Shown: in pieces, positions 8,361 through 16,586 of the stretch
Position numbering within the stretch: the stretch's first letter is position 1
Layout of the letters: each line of letters starts with the position of its first letter
NCBI GenBank assembly: GCA_024641785.1
Contig: JAHECK010000016.1
Coordinates: 1-34,474, forward strand
Origin: Flavobacteriales bacterium
GTDB taxonomy: Bacteria > Bacteroidota > Bacteroidia > Flavobacteriales_D > JAHECK01
Length of the DNA stretch: 34,474 nucleotides
Reading direction: 5' to 3'
Made by a program: the position numbers and the translations under genes
Notes under the pieces: model-generated
Told to the model about the DNA's origin: nothing
Seen by the model: only the letters and a program-made list of their open reading frames with translations
Databases searched by the model: none

Positions 8361-9331
8361 TATTTTTTTCGATTAATAGTATAATGAACAAGCCCTTCAA
8401 GAGACAAGGTGTATTCATTTTGTGGTAATCCGTTTAAAACACCAAGTGCCAGATCCCTGTATTTGTACATTGCTTCTTCGGTGTACTTAATACCATCAGA
8501 TTGAAGCACCCACTGGATCAATTCTTTTACCTTTTTAGGATTCTCATTCTCATTCTTCAATATGTTCTTTGCCCAGCGCTTTTCTTCTTTACTCGTATTT
8601 TGAAGCGCGTGTATCAATGGAAGAGTAAGTTTCCTCTCTTTAATATCAATTCCCTGTGGTTTACCAATATTTTGTCCAAATCCATAATCAAATAGATCAT
8701 CTTTTATCTGAAAAGCAATGCCGGCATATTCTCCAAACTTTGCCATTTGTTCATGGATCTCTTCATCATCACTGGTTGAAGAAGCGCCTGCTTCACAACA
8801 GGCGGAAATAAGAGAAGCGGTTTTTTGACGGATCACCGTGAAATAAACTTCCTCATCGATATTTAAAAGGCGTGATTTCTCTATTTGAAGTAATTCTCCT
8901 TCGCTCATTTCACTTACTGCTTTACTTACGATTTGGAGCATCTTATATTCATTGTTCGCTACAGAAACTAAAAGCCCTTTAGATAACAGATAATCCCCAA
9001 CTAAAACGGCAATTTTATTCTTCCATAAAGCATTGATAGAAAAAAAACCTCTTCTTTCATAGGCTTCATCAACAACATCATCATGAACCAAAGTAGCCGT
9101 GTGCAATAATTCAATTAAAGTTGCTGAGGTATAACTTCGATCATTGATTTTTCCGAATACTCCGGCAGATAGAAAAACAAAAAGGGGTCGCATTTGCTTT
9201 CCCTTTCTTTTAATAATATAATGGGTGATCTTGTCTAAGAGCGAAGTCTTGCTTTTCATTGTCGCCTTAAAGCGCTTCTCAAATTCTTCCATAACCGAAT
9301 CTACAGGAGCTTTGATCTCCTTAACGGTCAT
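8360..9331 (-). CDS. Long-chain polyprenyl diphosphate synthase
   Basis: Trans-isoprenyl diphosphate synthase, which elongates allylic diphosphates with IPP to make the side chain of menaquinone. From the ATG at 9331 the protein is 323 aa and starts MTVKEIKAPV, as I expect for Bacteroidota homologues; an in-frame TTG at 9367 would add 12 residues and is less likely. The first aspartate-rich motif is DDVVD (84-88) after LLHTATLVH, preceded by GKQMRP. The second is DDLFD (211-215), followed by GKPQGIDIKERKLTLPLI. The small residues before the first motif suggest a long (about C30-C40) product, but chain length cannot be fixed from sequence. A promoter-like TATATTTG lies at 9384-9391. It is first in a run with the MORN lipoprotein, dnaG and the SDR. 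Confidence 0.92.
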   Translation of the reverse strand: MTVKEIKAPVDSVMEEFEKRFKATMKSKTSLLDKITHYIIKRKGKQMRPLFVFLSAGVFGKINDRSYTSATLIELLHTATLVHDDVVDEAYERRGFFSINALWKNKIAVLVGDYLLSKGLLVSVANNEYKMLQIVSKAVSEMSEGELLQIEKSRLLNIDEEVYFTVIRQKTASLISACCEAGASSTSDDEEIHEQMAKFGEYAGIAFQIKDDLFDYGFGQNIGKPQGIDIKERKLTLPLIHALQNTSKEEKRWAKNILKNENENPKKVKELIQWVLQSDGIKYTEEAMYKYRDLALGVLNGLPQNEYTLSLEGLVHYTINRKK

Positions 9332-9383
9332 ATCTACAGCTGATTTTTTGCTTATAATTAGAGACAATGAAAATAAATTTGGT

Positions 9384-9391
9384 CAAATATA
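9384..9391 (-). promoter_or_regulatory. -7 promoter element for the polyprenyl synthase operon
   Basis: Read on the minus strand this is TATATTTG, an exact match to the Bacteroidota -7 consensus TAnnTTTG, 52 bp before the chosen ATG. No -33 TTG is found at the usual 17-23 bp spacing, so the call rests on the -7 box and position. Confidence 0.5.
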
Positions 9392-9428
9392 AGGAATAGG
9401 CGCAAAGTGAAGCCTTCCTTTTTAACTG

Positions 9429-9442
9429 AAATTGATCAATTT
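9429..9442. repeat. 14-bp perfect palindrome
   Basis: AAATTGATCAATTT is a perfect palindrome lying between the stop codon of the VOC gene and the promoter of the polyprenyl synthase gene. It has no spacer and no T-tract, so it is not a typical terminator. It might be an operator, but nothing ties it to a regulator. Confidence 0.4.
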
Positions 9443-10503
9443 TAATCTTTTCTTCTACTAAATCGCATCGCTCTTAAAATCCATTTTGGCAATGGCTTAG
9501 ATTGATCCCTTCCTTTTAGGTCTAAATACCAACCGATTTTTTTTACAATAGGCAATTTATGAGCTTCTACAAATTCGATCAGTGTTCCATCCGGATCTTC
9601 AATATAAGAGAATCTTCCGGCGGCTTCACCCATATCAAAAGATTCCTGACTATCCACAGTAAATTCAAATCCGGAAGCTTTACATTCCTCTTTTAATGCA
9701 TCCATATTTCGAACATCAAAGCATAGATGGATAAATCCCTGGTCACCCCACATCCGATCTTTAAATATGATTCGTCCTTTCTCTTCCTTTAACTCTTGTA
9801 ATTCGATATAAACTTCACCAAGCATTTCACTAAATGGTCCTGTTAATGGTTTTGGATGATGTAATAATACCCTTCGTATTTTTCTGTCTCCTCCGGGTAA
9901 TGACTTCAAATCCTCAAAAACATTGGTCTCATCATAAATAACTTTGCTGAAACCAAGGACGTCAGAATAGAGTTTTAATGAAGCATCAATATCAGAAACC
10001 CCAATCACTGCGCCACTTGCTCCTCCGGTTTTTGCATCTTTTACCGGTCCAAACCAATCCTTGCTCTCAACGACCTCGAAAATATTTCCTAGTGGATCTT
10101 TCATATAGAAATGCTTCTTCCCTATCGGGTCATAGGAAGGTTCACTTAATAATTCAAGCCCCTCTCTCTTAAAAAGATTGTAAGTAGCCTGAACATTTTC
10201 ACTTTTCATTTTACAAATAAGAATACCGAGATCGCCTAGCGCAAGTTCAAAATTAGCCGGCTGTGCTTTACGAGAAGTGAATTGCCATACTTCAAATCCC
10301 CCTCCACCTTTAGTGTTTAATGCGATCACTGCATCTCTGCTCTGAACTTCATTGCCGGTATAGTTAATCATTAATGGAGCCGGAGCCGCTTCTCTCAAAA
10401 CAGGAATATCCATTCCAAAATACTTTCGATACCATGCCCAGTTTTTTTCAAGATCTGTATTCCCTATTCCAATTTGCTGAATTCCGCTTATGATCTTCTC
10501 CAT
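9442..10503 (-). CDS. Two-domain VOC (glyoxalase/bleomycin-resistance/dioxygenase) protein
   Basis: 353 residues made of two vicinal-oxygen-chelate units. Unit one (about 5-148) begins IQQIGIGNTDLEKNWAWYRKYFGMD and ends with DPIGKKHFYMKDPLGNIFEVVE. Unit two (about 160-318) begins GASGAVIGVSDIDASLKLYSDVLGF and ends with RFSYIEDPDGTLIEFVE. The Glu in each final strand (IFEVVE, LIEFVE) is in the usual metal-ligand position. A C-terminal tail of ~35 basic residues (LPKWILRAMRFSRRKD) follows. Members include glyoxalases, epimerases and dioxygenases such as 4-hydroxyphenylpyruvate dioxygenase, so the reaction cannot be read from the sequence. It appears monocistronic, divergent from the metalloprotease gene. 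Confidence 0.85.
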   Translation of the reverse strand: MEKIISGIQQIGIGNTDLEKNWAWYRKYFGMDIPVLREAAPAPLMINYTGNEVQSRDAVIALNTKGGGGFEVWQFTSRKAQPANFELALGDLGILICKMKSENVQATYNLFKREGLELLSEPSYDPIGKKHFYMKDPLGNIFEVVESKDWFGPVKDAKTGGASGAVIGVSDIDASLKLYSDVLGFSKVIYDETNVFEDLKSLPGGDRKIRRVLLHHPKPLTGPFSEMLGEVYIELQELKEEKGRIIFKDRMWGDQGFIHLCFDVRNMDALKEECKASGFEFTVDSQESFDMGEAAGRFSYIEDPDGTLIEFVEAHKLPIVKKIGWYLDLKGRDQSKPLPKWILRAMRFSRRKD

Positions 10504-10637
10504 GGTATTTTCAAATAAATAAAATTGATCGGCGCAAAAATAATCAAAAGCAAAAACCTAAGAAGACATATTTCGAACCGATTTTCGCTTCTTTTTGATT
10601 AAAGAGTAATTATTAATTTAACGCCAAATTAAAAACC

Positions 10638-13088
10638 ATGAAAACCCTCTGTTTAAGATCTGCTTTTTTGACTTCCTTTATACTGTTGTATTTAAATCTT
10701 CCATTATTTGCTGCAGATTATACGAAAACAAGCAATAGTGAATCATTTGAAGGTTTTTTTAATTACTTCTATGATGATTCCAGTGATAATATCTACCTGG
10801 AAGTTAAAGAACTTAATGACGATTTTTTATATGTCGAAGCACTTGCAACCGGGATCGGATCGAATGATATTGGACTGGACCGAGGACAAATAGGAGATCA
10901 AAGAATTCTCCATTTCGAAAAGGCAGGACCAAAATTACTTTTAATAGAAAATAATTTAAAATTCAGAGCAAGTAGTGTAAATCCGGCTGAATCTCGATCA
11001 ATTAATGAAGCTTTTGCCAAATCAATTATCGCTGCATTTCCGATTGAAGAAGAAAAAGAGGGTGCTTATTTAATTAATATATCTTCCTTTTTATTAAGAG
11101 ATGCACATAGGGTAAGTCAAACGCTTTCTCTTACTCAACAAGGTAATTATAGCCTTGATCTTGATCGATCTGCAATGTATATGGAAAGAACGAAGAACTT
11201 TCCAAAAAATTCAGAATTTGAAGTTCTCTTAACTTTTAACGGAAGTCCAATTGGTTTAGAAATTCAAAACGTAGCTCCAAATTCTTCTGCTATTACTGTG
11301 CGTCAGCATCATTCCTTTATAGAATTACCTGATACGAATTTTAAAGCTCGCCGTTTTGATCCTAGAATGGGTTACTTTGAAATTTCTTATGCTGATTATT
11401 CTATTCCTATCGGTGAGGATATTAATCAAGGCTTTATTGCACGCCATCGCTTAGAAAAGAAAGATCCAAATGCCGAAAAAAGCGAAGCAGTGGAACCTAT
11501 TATCTATTACCTTGATCCAGGAACTCCAGAACCGGTAAGAAGTGCACTTTTAGATGGAGCTCGTTGGTGGAATCAAGCCTTTGATGCGGCAGGCTATATC
11601 GATGCTTTTAAAGTGGAGATGCTTCCTGAAAATGTCGATCCTTTGGATGTAAGATATAACGTTATTCAGTGGGTGCATCGCTCAACTCGAGGCTGGTCTT
11701 ATGGTAACGCTGTGACCGATCCTCGTACAGGAGAAATTATCAAGGGTCATGTTTCCTTAGGTTCATTGAGAGTTCGACAAGATTATTTAATTGCAAGTGG
11801 TTTACTAGATCCTTTTGATAATGATTCTGTTTCGGATGAAGCTTTAGAAATGGCTTTAGCAAGATTACGACAACTTGCTGCACATGAAGTAGGACATACT
11901 TTAGGTCTTGCACATAATTATTCATCAAGTATGGATGGTCGTACTTCAGTAATGGACTATCCACATCCTAAAATCAATATTGTCGATGGGAAATTAGATC
12001 TTAGTGAAGCATACGATACTAAAATTGGAGAATGGGATAAGATGGCCATCCGCTTAGGATACCAAGATTTTCCTTCTTCTGTTAATGAACAAGAAGGAAT
12101 AAATGCCCTTATCAATGAGGCCTATTTCGAAAAGAATTTGTCTTTTATATCCGATGAAGCTGCTCGCCCGCTTGGAAGTGCACATCCAAGAGCTCATTTA
12201 TGGGATAATGGAACAAATGTAGCCTCAGCTCTAAGTCATATGATGGATGTGAGAGCCATTGCATTGGCTCAATTTTCGGAAAAAGCCATTCGCCCCGGAC
12301 AGAGCATGTCTATGTTAGAAGAGGCCCTAGCTCCGATCTATTTTATGCACCGTTATCAATTAGAAGCTACTGTAAAAGTAATCGGCGGACTTAACTATAC
12401 TTATGCATTTAGAGGCGATGGGCAGGAGGTCACTTCCCTTGTCTCTCCACTATTGCAAGAAGAAGCAATAGATGCGCTTTTTACTACCATTGATCCGGCA
12501 CAACTTGCGCTTAGTGAAGAACTGATCTCCATTATTCCTCCCAAGCCTATGGGTTATTACCGTGGAAGAGAAAGTATGCCTTCAAATACTGCTATGCTTT
12601 TTGATCCGGTAGCTATTGCAGGAAGTGCAAGTGAACTTACCTTGTCTTTATTGCTTCAACCCGAAAGAGCCAATCGAATGGTCGATCTCCATTATCGGGA
12701 AAGTAGCCAGCCCGGACTTGAATATGTTTTAAATAGATTGATTGATTTTTGTATGAACTTAAACCCTAAAAATGGGTTAGAACGGGAGATCGCACATCTA
12801 ATTATTCAAAACAGTATTTATCAAATGATGCTTTTAGCACAGGATCCACTTTCAAATATTGAAGTGCTTGCTATTACCACCCATGGATTAAATTCCTTTA
12901 AAGAAAGATTGATAAAACTCGATAAAAAAGCGATTAAAGAAGATCATGATATATTGCATTATAGCATTGACCAGATCGAAAAATATCAGAAAGATCCAAG
13001 CTCTGTAAAGGTACCTGAAGCGATAAAAGCACCTGATGGTTCACCTATTGGAGGCTCCTATTTTGGAGCCGACTTCTATTGCGAATAG
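10638..13088 (+). CDS. Exported zinc metalloprotease of the DUF5117/DUF4953 type
   Basis: 816 residues with a Sec signal peptide (about 1-25, ending LPLFAA). An N-terminal region of beta-strands (about 35-260: FFNYFYDD, DFLYVEALATGIGSNDIGLDRG, VRQHHSF) matches the DUF5117 layout. A metzincin-type catalytic domain follows: HEVGHTLGLAH gives His416, Glu417, His420 and His426, and SVMDYP near 437-442 supplies the Met-turn. The C-terminal ~350 residues are mostly helical. Bacteroidota often carry such large zinc-dependent proteases; substrates are unknown. No T9SS sorting domain and no lipobox are seen, so a periplasmic location is likely. It ends 13 bp from the converging pheS gene. Confidence 0.88.
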   Translation: MKTLCLRSAFLTSFILLYLNLPLFAADYTKTSNSESFEGFFNYFYDDSSDNIYLEVKELNDDFLYVEALATGIGSNDIGLDRGQIGDQRILHFEKAGPKLLLIENNLKFRASSVNPAESRSINEAFAKSIIAAFPIEEEKEGAYLINISSFLLRDAHRVSQTLSLTQQGNYSLDLDRSAMYMERTKNFPKNSEFEVLLTFNGSPIGLEIQNVAPNSSAITVRQHHSFIELPDTNFKARRFDPRMGYFEISYADYSIPIGEDINQGFIARHRLEKKDPNAEKSEAVEPIIYYLDPGTPEPVRSALLDGARWWNQAFDAAGYIDAFKVEMLPENVDPLDVRYNVIQWVHRSTRGWSYGNAVTDPRTGEIIKGHVSLGSLRVRQDYLIASGLLDPFDNDSVSDEALEMALARLRQLAAHEVGHTLGLAHNYSSSMDGRTSVMDYPHPKINIVDGKLDLSEAYDTKIGEWDKMAIRLGYQDFPSSVNEQEGINALINEAYFEKNLSFISDEAARPLGSAHPRAHLWDNGTNVASALSHMMDVRAIALAQFSEKAIRPGQSMSMLEEALAPIYFMHRYQLEATVKVIGGLNYTYAFRGDGQEVTSLVSPLLQEEAIDALFTTIDPAQLALSEELISIIPPKPMGYYRGRESMPSNTAMLFDPVAIAGSASELTLSLLLQPERANRMVDLHYRESSQPGLEYVLNRLIDFCMNLNPKNGLEREIAHLIIQNSIYQMMLLAQDPLSNIEVLAITTHGLNSFKERLIKLDKKAIKEDHDILHYSIDQIEKYQKDPSSVKVPEAIKAPDGSPIGGSYFGADFYCE

Positions 13089-13101
13089 AGGAAATAATAT
13101 A

Positions 13102-14124
13102 CTAATGAGAAGATTGAAACTGTTTTAAAAAACGGATATCATTTTCAAAAAACATTCTAAGGTCTTTTACCTGATACTTAAGCATTGCGATTCGTTCGAT
13201 CCCCATACCAAAAGCGTATCCGGAATAGATCTTTGGATCAATGCCATTGCTTTCTAGTACATTAGGATCCACCATCCCACAACCCATAATCTCTAACCAA
13301 CCGGTTCCTTTGGTAATTCGATAATCTGCTTCAGAATTTAAGCCCCAATAAATATCCATTTCGGCACTAGGCTCAGTAAATGGAAAATAAGAAGGTCTCA
13401 AGCGAATTTCTGTTTTTTCACCAAAAAACTCTCTGGCAAAAAACAAAAGCGTTTGTTTTAGATCTGCGAAGGACACATCTTTATCGATATAAAGTCCTTC
13501 TACCTGATGAAAAATACAGTGGGCCCTAGCAGAAATAGCTTCATTTCTAAAAACCCTTCCCGGACTGATCGTTCGGATCGGAGGTTTAGAATTCTCCATC
13601 ACTCTTACCTGAACGGATGAAGTATGGGTTCTTAAAGCCATTTTCTGGTCATCATCCAAAAAGAATGTGTCTTGCATATCACGGGCAGGATGTTCTTCAG
13701 GAAAATTAAGTGCTGAGAAATTATGCCAGTCATCTTCTATTTCAGGTCCTTCAGAAACAGTGAAACCAATTCTCGAAAAAATTTCAATGATCTCTTGTCT
13801 AACTAGTGAAACTGGATGTCGTGAACCAGGCTCGGTTTCACCTGCAGGTCGGCTCAGATCAATACCTGATGCCGTTTTTGGTCCGCTGGTATTAAGTGTC
13901 GATTTTAAATGATCCAGTTTATCTTGAACTAGATTCTTAAGTTCATTAATTGCCTTACCCATTTCAGGCTTCAGCTGATTATCCAGATTTTTAAAATCTT
14001 CCATCAGTTCTTTGAATACACCTTTTTTTCCAAGGTATTCAATTCTGATCTTCTCTATCTCCTCTGCCGTAAAAGCATTAAGCACCTCAAGTTTCTTGAG
14101 GTGCTCTTTAATTTTATTAATCAT
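13102..14124 (-). CDS. pheS: Phenylalanine-tRNA ligase alpha subunit
   Basis: 340 residues, normal length. It forms the catalytic alpha subunit of the (alpha-beta)2 phenylalanyl-tRNA synthetase. An N-terminal coiled coil (about 1-85) that binds tRNA-Phe is followed by the class II core: HPVSLVRQEIIEIFSRIGF (motif 1), RTHTSSVQVRVM and GRVFRNEAISARAHCIFHQVEG (motif 2), and YAFGMGIERIAMLKY (motif 3). The beta subunit gene is not in this window. The gene starts 17 bp after the cyclophilin gene ends, so the two are likely co-transcribed. Confidence 0.98.
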   Translation of the reverse strand: MINKIKEHLKKLEVLNAFTAEEIEKIRIEYLGKKGVFKELMEDFKNLDNQLKPEMGKAINELKNLVQDKLDHLKSTLNTSGPKTASGIDLSRPAGETEPGSRHPVSLVRQEIIEIFSRIGFTVSEGPEIEDDWHNFSALNFPEEHPARDMQDTFFLDDDQKMALRTHTSSVQVRVMENSKPPIRTISPGRVFRNEAISARAHCIFHQVEGLYIDKDVSFADLKQTLLFFAREFFGEKTEIRLRPSYFPFTEPSAEMDIYWGLNSEADYRITKGTGWLEIMGCGMVDPNVLESNGIDPKIYSGYAFGMGIERIAMLKYQVKDLRMFFENDIRFLKQFQSSH

Positions 14125-14141
14125 CTATGAATGATTGAATC

Positions 14142-14825
14142 TTATTTGATTATCATTATTTCCATCGGAATGTCAACATTCGGGCGACTCATTTTATTGG
14201 TAGCAGCAATAGAAATAGCAGCTAAAACATCAAAACCTTCAGTCATTTCACCAAAAATAGTATAAGCACCATCAAGAGAAGGATATCCTCCAACAGTTGC
14301 ATACGTATTTACTTGATCATCTGTATAGTTCCATTGTTGATCAGCCGGTAAGCTTAAGTTTCTTCTTTGCTCAATGGTTAAAAGAGCTCCTGCATCAATA
14401 ACACTTCCTTGAACAATATAAAACTGACTTCCACTTGAAGCAAACTCAGGATTTACTCTATCAGGTTGTCTTGCTGCACATAATGCTCCTTTTTTACTGA
14501 TATGATTATGAAGGATCTCCGCCGGAACGGTATAACCTGGTCCACCACTACCTAAATTTGCACCAGGAGCAGCTCCTCTTGATTGTGGGTCTCCACCTTG
14601 GATCATAAAGTTCTTTATTACTCTATGGAATAAGGTTCCATTATAATAACCCTCAGAAACCAGTTTTACAAAATTATCTCGATGTTGTGGGGTATCATTG
14701 TATAGCTTCAATTTCATGTCGCCAAAACTAGTACCAATAAGCACCATGGTTTCTTCACTTTCGTTTACTGTAAATGACATACTCATCATTCCAATAATCA
14801 TTACAATTAGACCTATTTTCTTCAT
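14142..14825 (-). CDS. Exported cyclophilin-type peptidyl-prolyl isomerase
   Basis: 227 residues. Residues 1-20 are a signal peptide (MKKIGLIVMIIGMMSMSFTV), so the enzyme should fold proteins in the periplasm. Cyclophilin signatures: TSFGDMKLKLYNDTPQHRDNF, YYNGTLFHRVIKNFMIQGGDP (the FHRxI...QGGDP core), and a SGSQFYIVQG strand. A long insertion between that strand and the last helix (about 145-190: IEQRRNLSLPADQQ... YATVGGYPSLDGAYTIFGE) seems typical of Bacteroidota versions. It is the promoter-proximal gene of a pair with pheS. Confidence 0.95.
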   Translation of the reverse strand: MKKIGLIVMIIGMMSMSFTVNESEETMVLIGTSFGDMKLKLYNDTPQHRDNFVKLVSEGYYNGTLFHRVIKNFMIQGGDPQSRGAAPGANLGSGGPGYTVPAEILHNHISKKGALCAARQPDRVNPEFASSGSQFYIVQGSVIDAGALLTIEQRRNLSLPADQQWNYTDDQVNTYATVGGYPSLDGAYTIFGEMTEGFDVLAAISIAATNKMSRPNVDIPMEIMIIK

Positions 14826-14883
14826 CTTTTATCTTTTTTGTTATTCAATTAGTATTGCGACTTTATTAGCTTAATTTTTTTTC

Positions 14884-14891
14884 TATTTTTG
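14884..14891 (+). promoter_or_regulatory. -7 promoter element before the lipoprotein gene at 15031
   Basis: TATTTTTG matches TAnnTTTG exactly. The nearest upstream TTG is 26 bp away, longer than the usual spacing. It would give a leader of about 135 nt. Confidence 0.4.
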
Positions 14892-15030
14892 TTTGCTACA
14901 GTATTGAATTGTAACTCAGCGAAAATAATAAAATAAGATAACTATTGAAATCTTGTTTTATGATTGCTTGACGCAAATAAACATTAAAGGCAGCCTAATT
15001 TTTTTTAGCCGTCTTAAAAAGAAAAAGACA

Positions 15031-15426
15031 ATGCAAAAATTATCTTATTTAGGAGCTTTTGGACTAGCAACAATGTTGCTTCTTATAAGCTCTTGTTATA
15101 AAATTGAAAATAGTACTGCAACCATTACAGTAACTGATAAAAATGGTAAAGTATTACCGGGGACAAGTGTTCATATTTTTCCGAATCCAACTCAGCCTGC
15201 AAACCCTCCTGCAGAATTGAATCAAACACTTGATGTTACAGCAATAGCTGATTCAGAAGGAAAAGTATATATGGATTATACTTCTTATTATCAGTTAGGT
15301 CAGGTTGGCCTTTTTGTTTTAAATATTGAAGCTACTTCAGGAGATACTATTATGATCCCTGGAATAATAAAAATTGAAGAACAAAAAGATAATTACGAAA
15401 CGATTAAGTTTCCTTTTGAAATTTGA
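15031..15426 (+). CDS. Small lipoprotein with an Ig-like / carboxypeptidase-regulatory-like domain
   Basis: The frame can be opened at a TTG at 14953, but the ATG at 15031 gives a proper lipoprotein signal (MQKLSYLGAFGLATMLLLISSC) and is chosen (131 aa). The mature part reads like a single beta-sandwich: ATITVTDKNGKVLPGTSVHIF, then VTAIADSEGKVYMDY, typical of the 'D-x-G-x-x-L/P-G-x-x-V' pattern in carboxypeptidase regulatory-like and bacterial Ig-like domains. No enzymatic motif is visible and I do not recognise a named family. Its last 23 bp overlap the end of the opposing gene. Confidence 0.75.
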   Translation: MQKLSYLGAFGLATMLLLISSCYKIENSTATITVTDKNGKVLPGTSVHIFPNPTQPANPPAELNQTLDVTAIADSEGKVYMDYTSYYQLGQVGLFVLNIEATSGDTIMIPGIIKIEEQKDNYETIKFPFEI

Positions 15427-15754
15427 TAATAGGTCTGAAATAAGCGATTAACGCATTTTTAATAAATTCATCTTGCTCGTTCCCTATAAGAACGGGCAAT
15501 TTTTTTATGTTCTCAAAATGAGGCCACCCATCTTCATCCCGATGGCTAAATTGATAATATCCCTGTAAAAGAAGGATCGAACAAACACCAACATGTATAA
15601 GCTCTACTTTTTGAGTCTTATTAAAATTCTGAAGCCCTTTACCTAACTCTTGTACCCCGACTATAAAAAGAATACTATTGGGATCTGATTCCATCCCGAA
15701 TTCATTTTCAAACCATTTGCACAGCTGATTCCAATTTTCATTAAGGTCATTCAT
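15404..15754 (-). CDS. Conserved-looking hypothetical protein, 116 aa
   Basis: A soluble, acidic protein with many aromatics (WNQLCKWFENEFGMESDPNSILF ... GYYQFSHRDEDGWPHFENI). No signal peptide, membrane segment or catalytic motif is visible, and I do not recognise the family. Support for it being real: a full promoter (TTG, 19 bp, TAATTTTG) on the right strand just upstream, an ATG start, and codon use like its neighbours. Its 3' end overlaps the lipoprotein gene tail to tail by 23 bp. Confidence 0.75.
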   Translation of the reverse strand: MNDLNENWNQLCKWFENEFGMESDPNSILFIVGVQELGKGLQNFNKTQKVELIHVGVCSILLLQGYYQFSHRDEDGWPHFENIKKLPVLIGNEQDEFIKNALIAYFRPIIKFQKET

Positions 15755-15770
15755 CCAATTATTTTTTCAG

Positions 15771-15800
15771 CAAAATTAAGCCTATTCAACCGAAGAGCAA
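15771..15800 (-). promoter_or_regulatory. Bacteroidota-type promoter for the 116-aa hypothetical gene
   Basis: On the minus strand, TTG (15798-15800), a 19-bp spacer and TAATTTTG (15771-15778) fit the -33/-7 consensus TTG-N(17-23)-TAnnTTTG exactly. The start codon is 16 bp beyond the -7 box. Confidence 0.65.
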
Positions 15801-15886
15801 GTCTATTATTTTTCCTCAATTTAATGTGCAATAGTTAAATAAAATGCTAGCAAAAAGCGATGATTATTAATTAAGTTTATCCTCGT

Positions 15887-16456
15887 ATGGAAGCGATATT
15901 AAAAAATTGGATCGACGTAATTATCAGCATAATACTCATTTGGAGCCTTATAAAAGGATTTCGAAAAGGATTCATCATTGAACTGGCTTCATTGTTGGCA
16001 CTTGTTCTTGGGATTTTTGGCGCCATAAAATTTTCTGATTTTGTCGCTGGTTATCTTACAGAAAATGTAAATCTTCCGGAAGATTATACCCCGCTTATCG
16101 CCTTTGCCCTCACATTTATTGTCATTGTTATCGGAGTCCACTTTTTAGCAAGATTGATTCAGGGTTTTGTGAAAATGATCGCGCTTAATTTTTTTAATCG
16201 CCTGGCAGGAGGCATTTTTAGCATATTAAAATCCCTTTTGATCCTCAGTTTTGTACTCTTCTTTGTAGAAAGTATCGATCAAAAAACAAAAGTGATCCCA
16301 AAAAAACTGAAACAAAATAGTTTCTTTTATTATCCCCTTTCTGAACTTGCATTTGATCTTTTACCAAAAATTACAAATTCAGACTATTTCGACTATTTGA
16401 AGAATGAATTTTATGAAATTAAAGATGCAATTCCTGATCTTGAAAACGAAGAATGA
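15887..16456 (+). CDS. CvpA-family membrane protein
   Basis: 189 residues with four predicted membrane helices: about 10-27 (WIDVIISIILIWSLIKGF), 29-50, 66-88 and 104-122. The sequence RKGFIIELASLLALVLGIFGAI matches the CvpA signature region G-x-x-x-G-x-x-x-x. CvpA is named for colicin V production in E. coli but is a broadly conserved inner-membrane protein of unclear function. The C-terminal ~65 residues are polar and cytosolic or periplasmic. A weak -7-like TAAGTTTA lies at 15872-15879. It seems monocistronic. Confidence 0.9.
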   Translation: MEAILKNWIDVIISIILIWSLIKGFRKGFIIELASLLALVLGIFGAIKFSDFVAGYLTENVNLPEDYTPLIAFALTFIVIVIGVHFLARLIQGFVKMIALNFFNRLAGGIFSILKSLLILSFVLFFVESIDQKTKVIPKKLKQNSFFYYPLSELAFDLLPKITNSDYFDYLKNEFYEIKDAIPDLENEE

Positions 16457-16586
16457 TTAAACCCTCTTCATTAGATTAAACCGCCATTTGGTTCAATAAA
16501 TATGCGTTTTAATATTTTTTTACCCATCTTTAGCTTCATTTTGAAGACTTTACAAACAAAATTAATTACTTAAAAATAGATCAGGC

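Noticed and set aside
13667-13912. 81-codon frame antisense to pheS
   Set aside because: Shadow of a well-supported essential gene.
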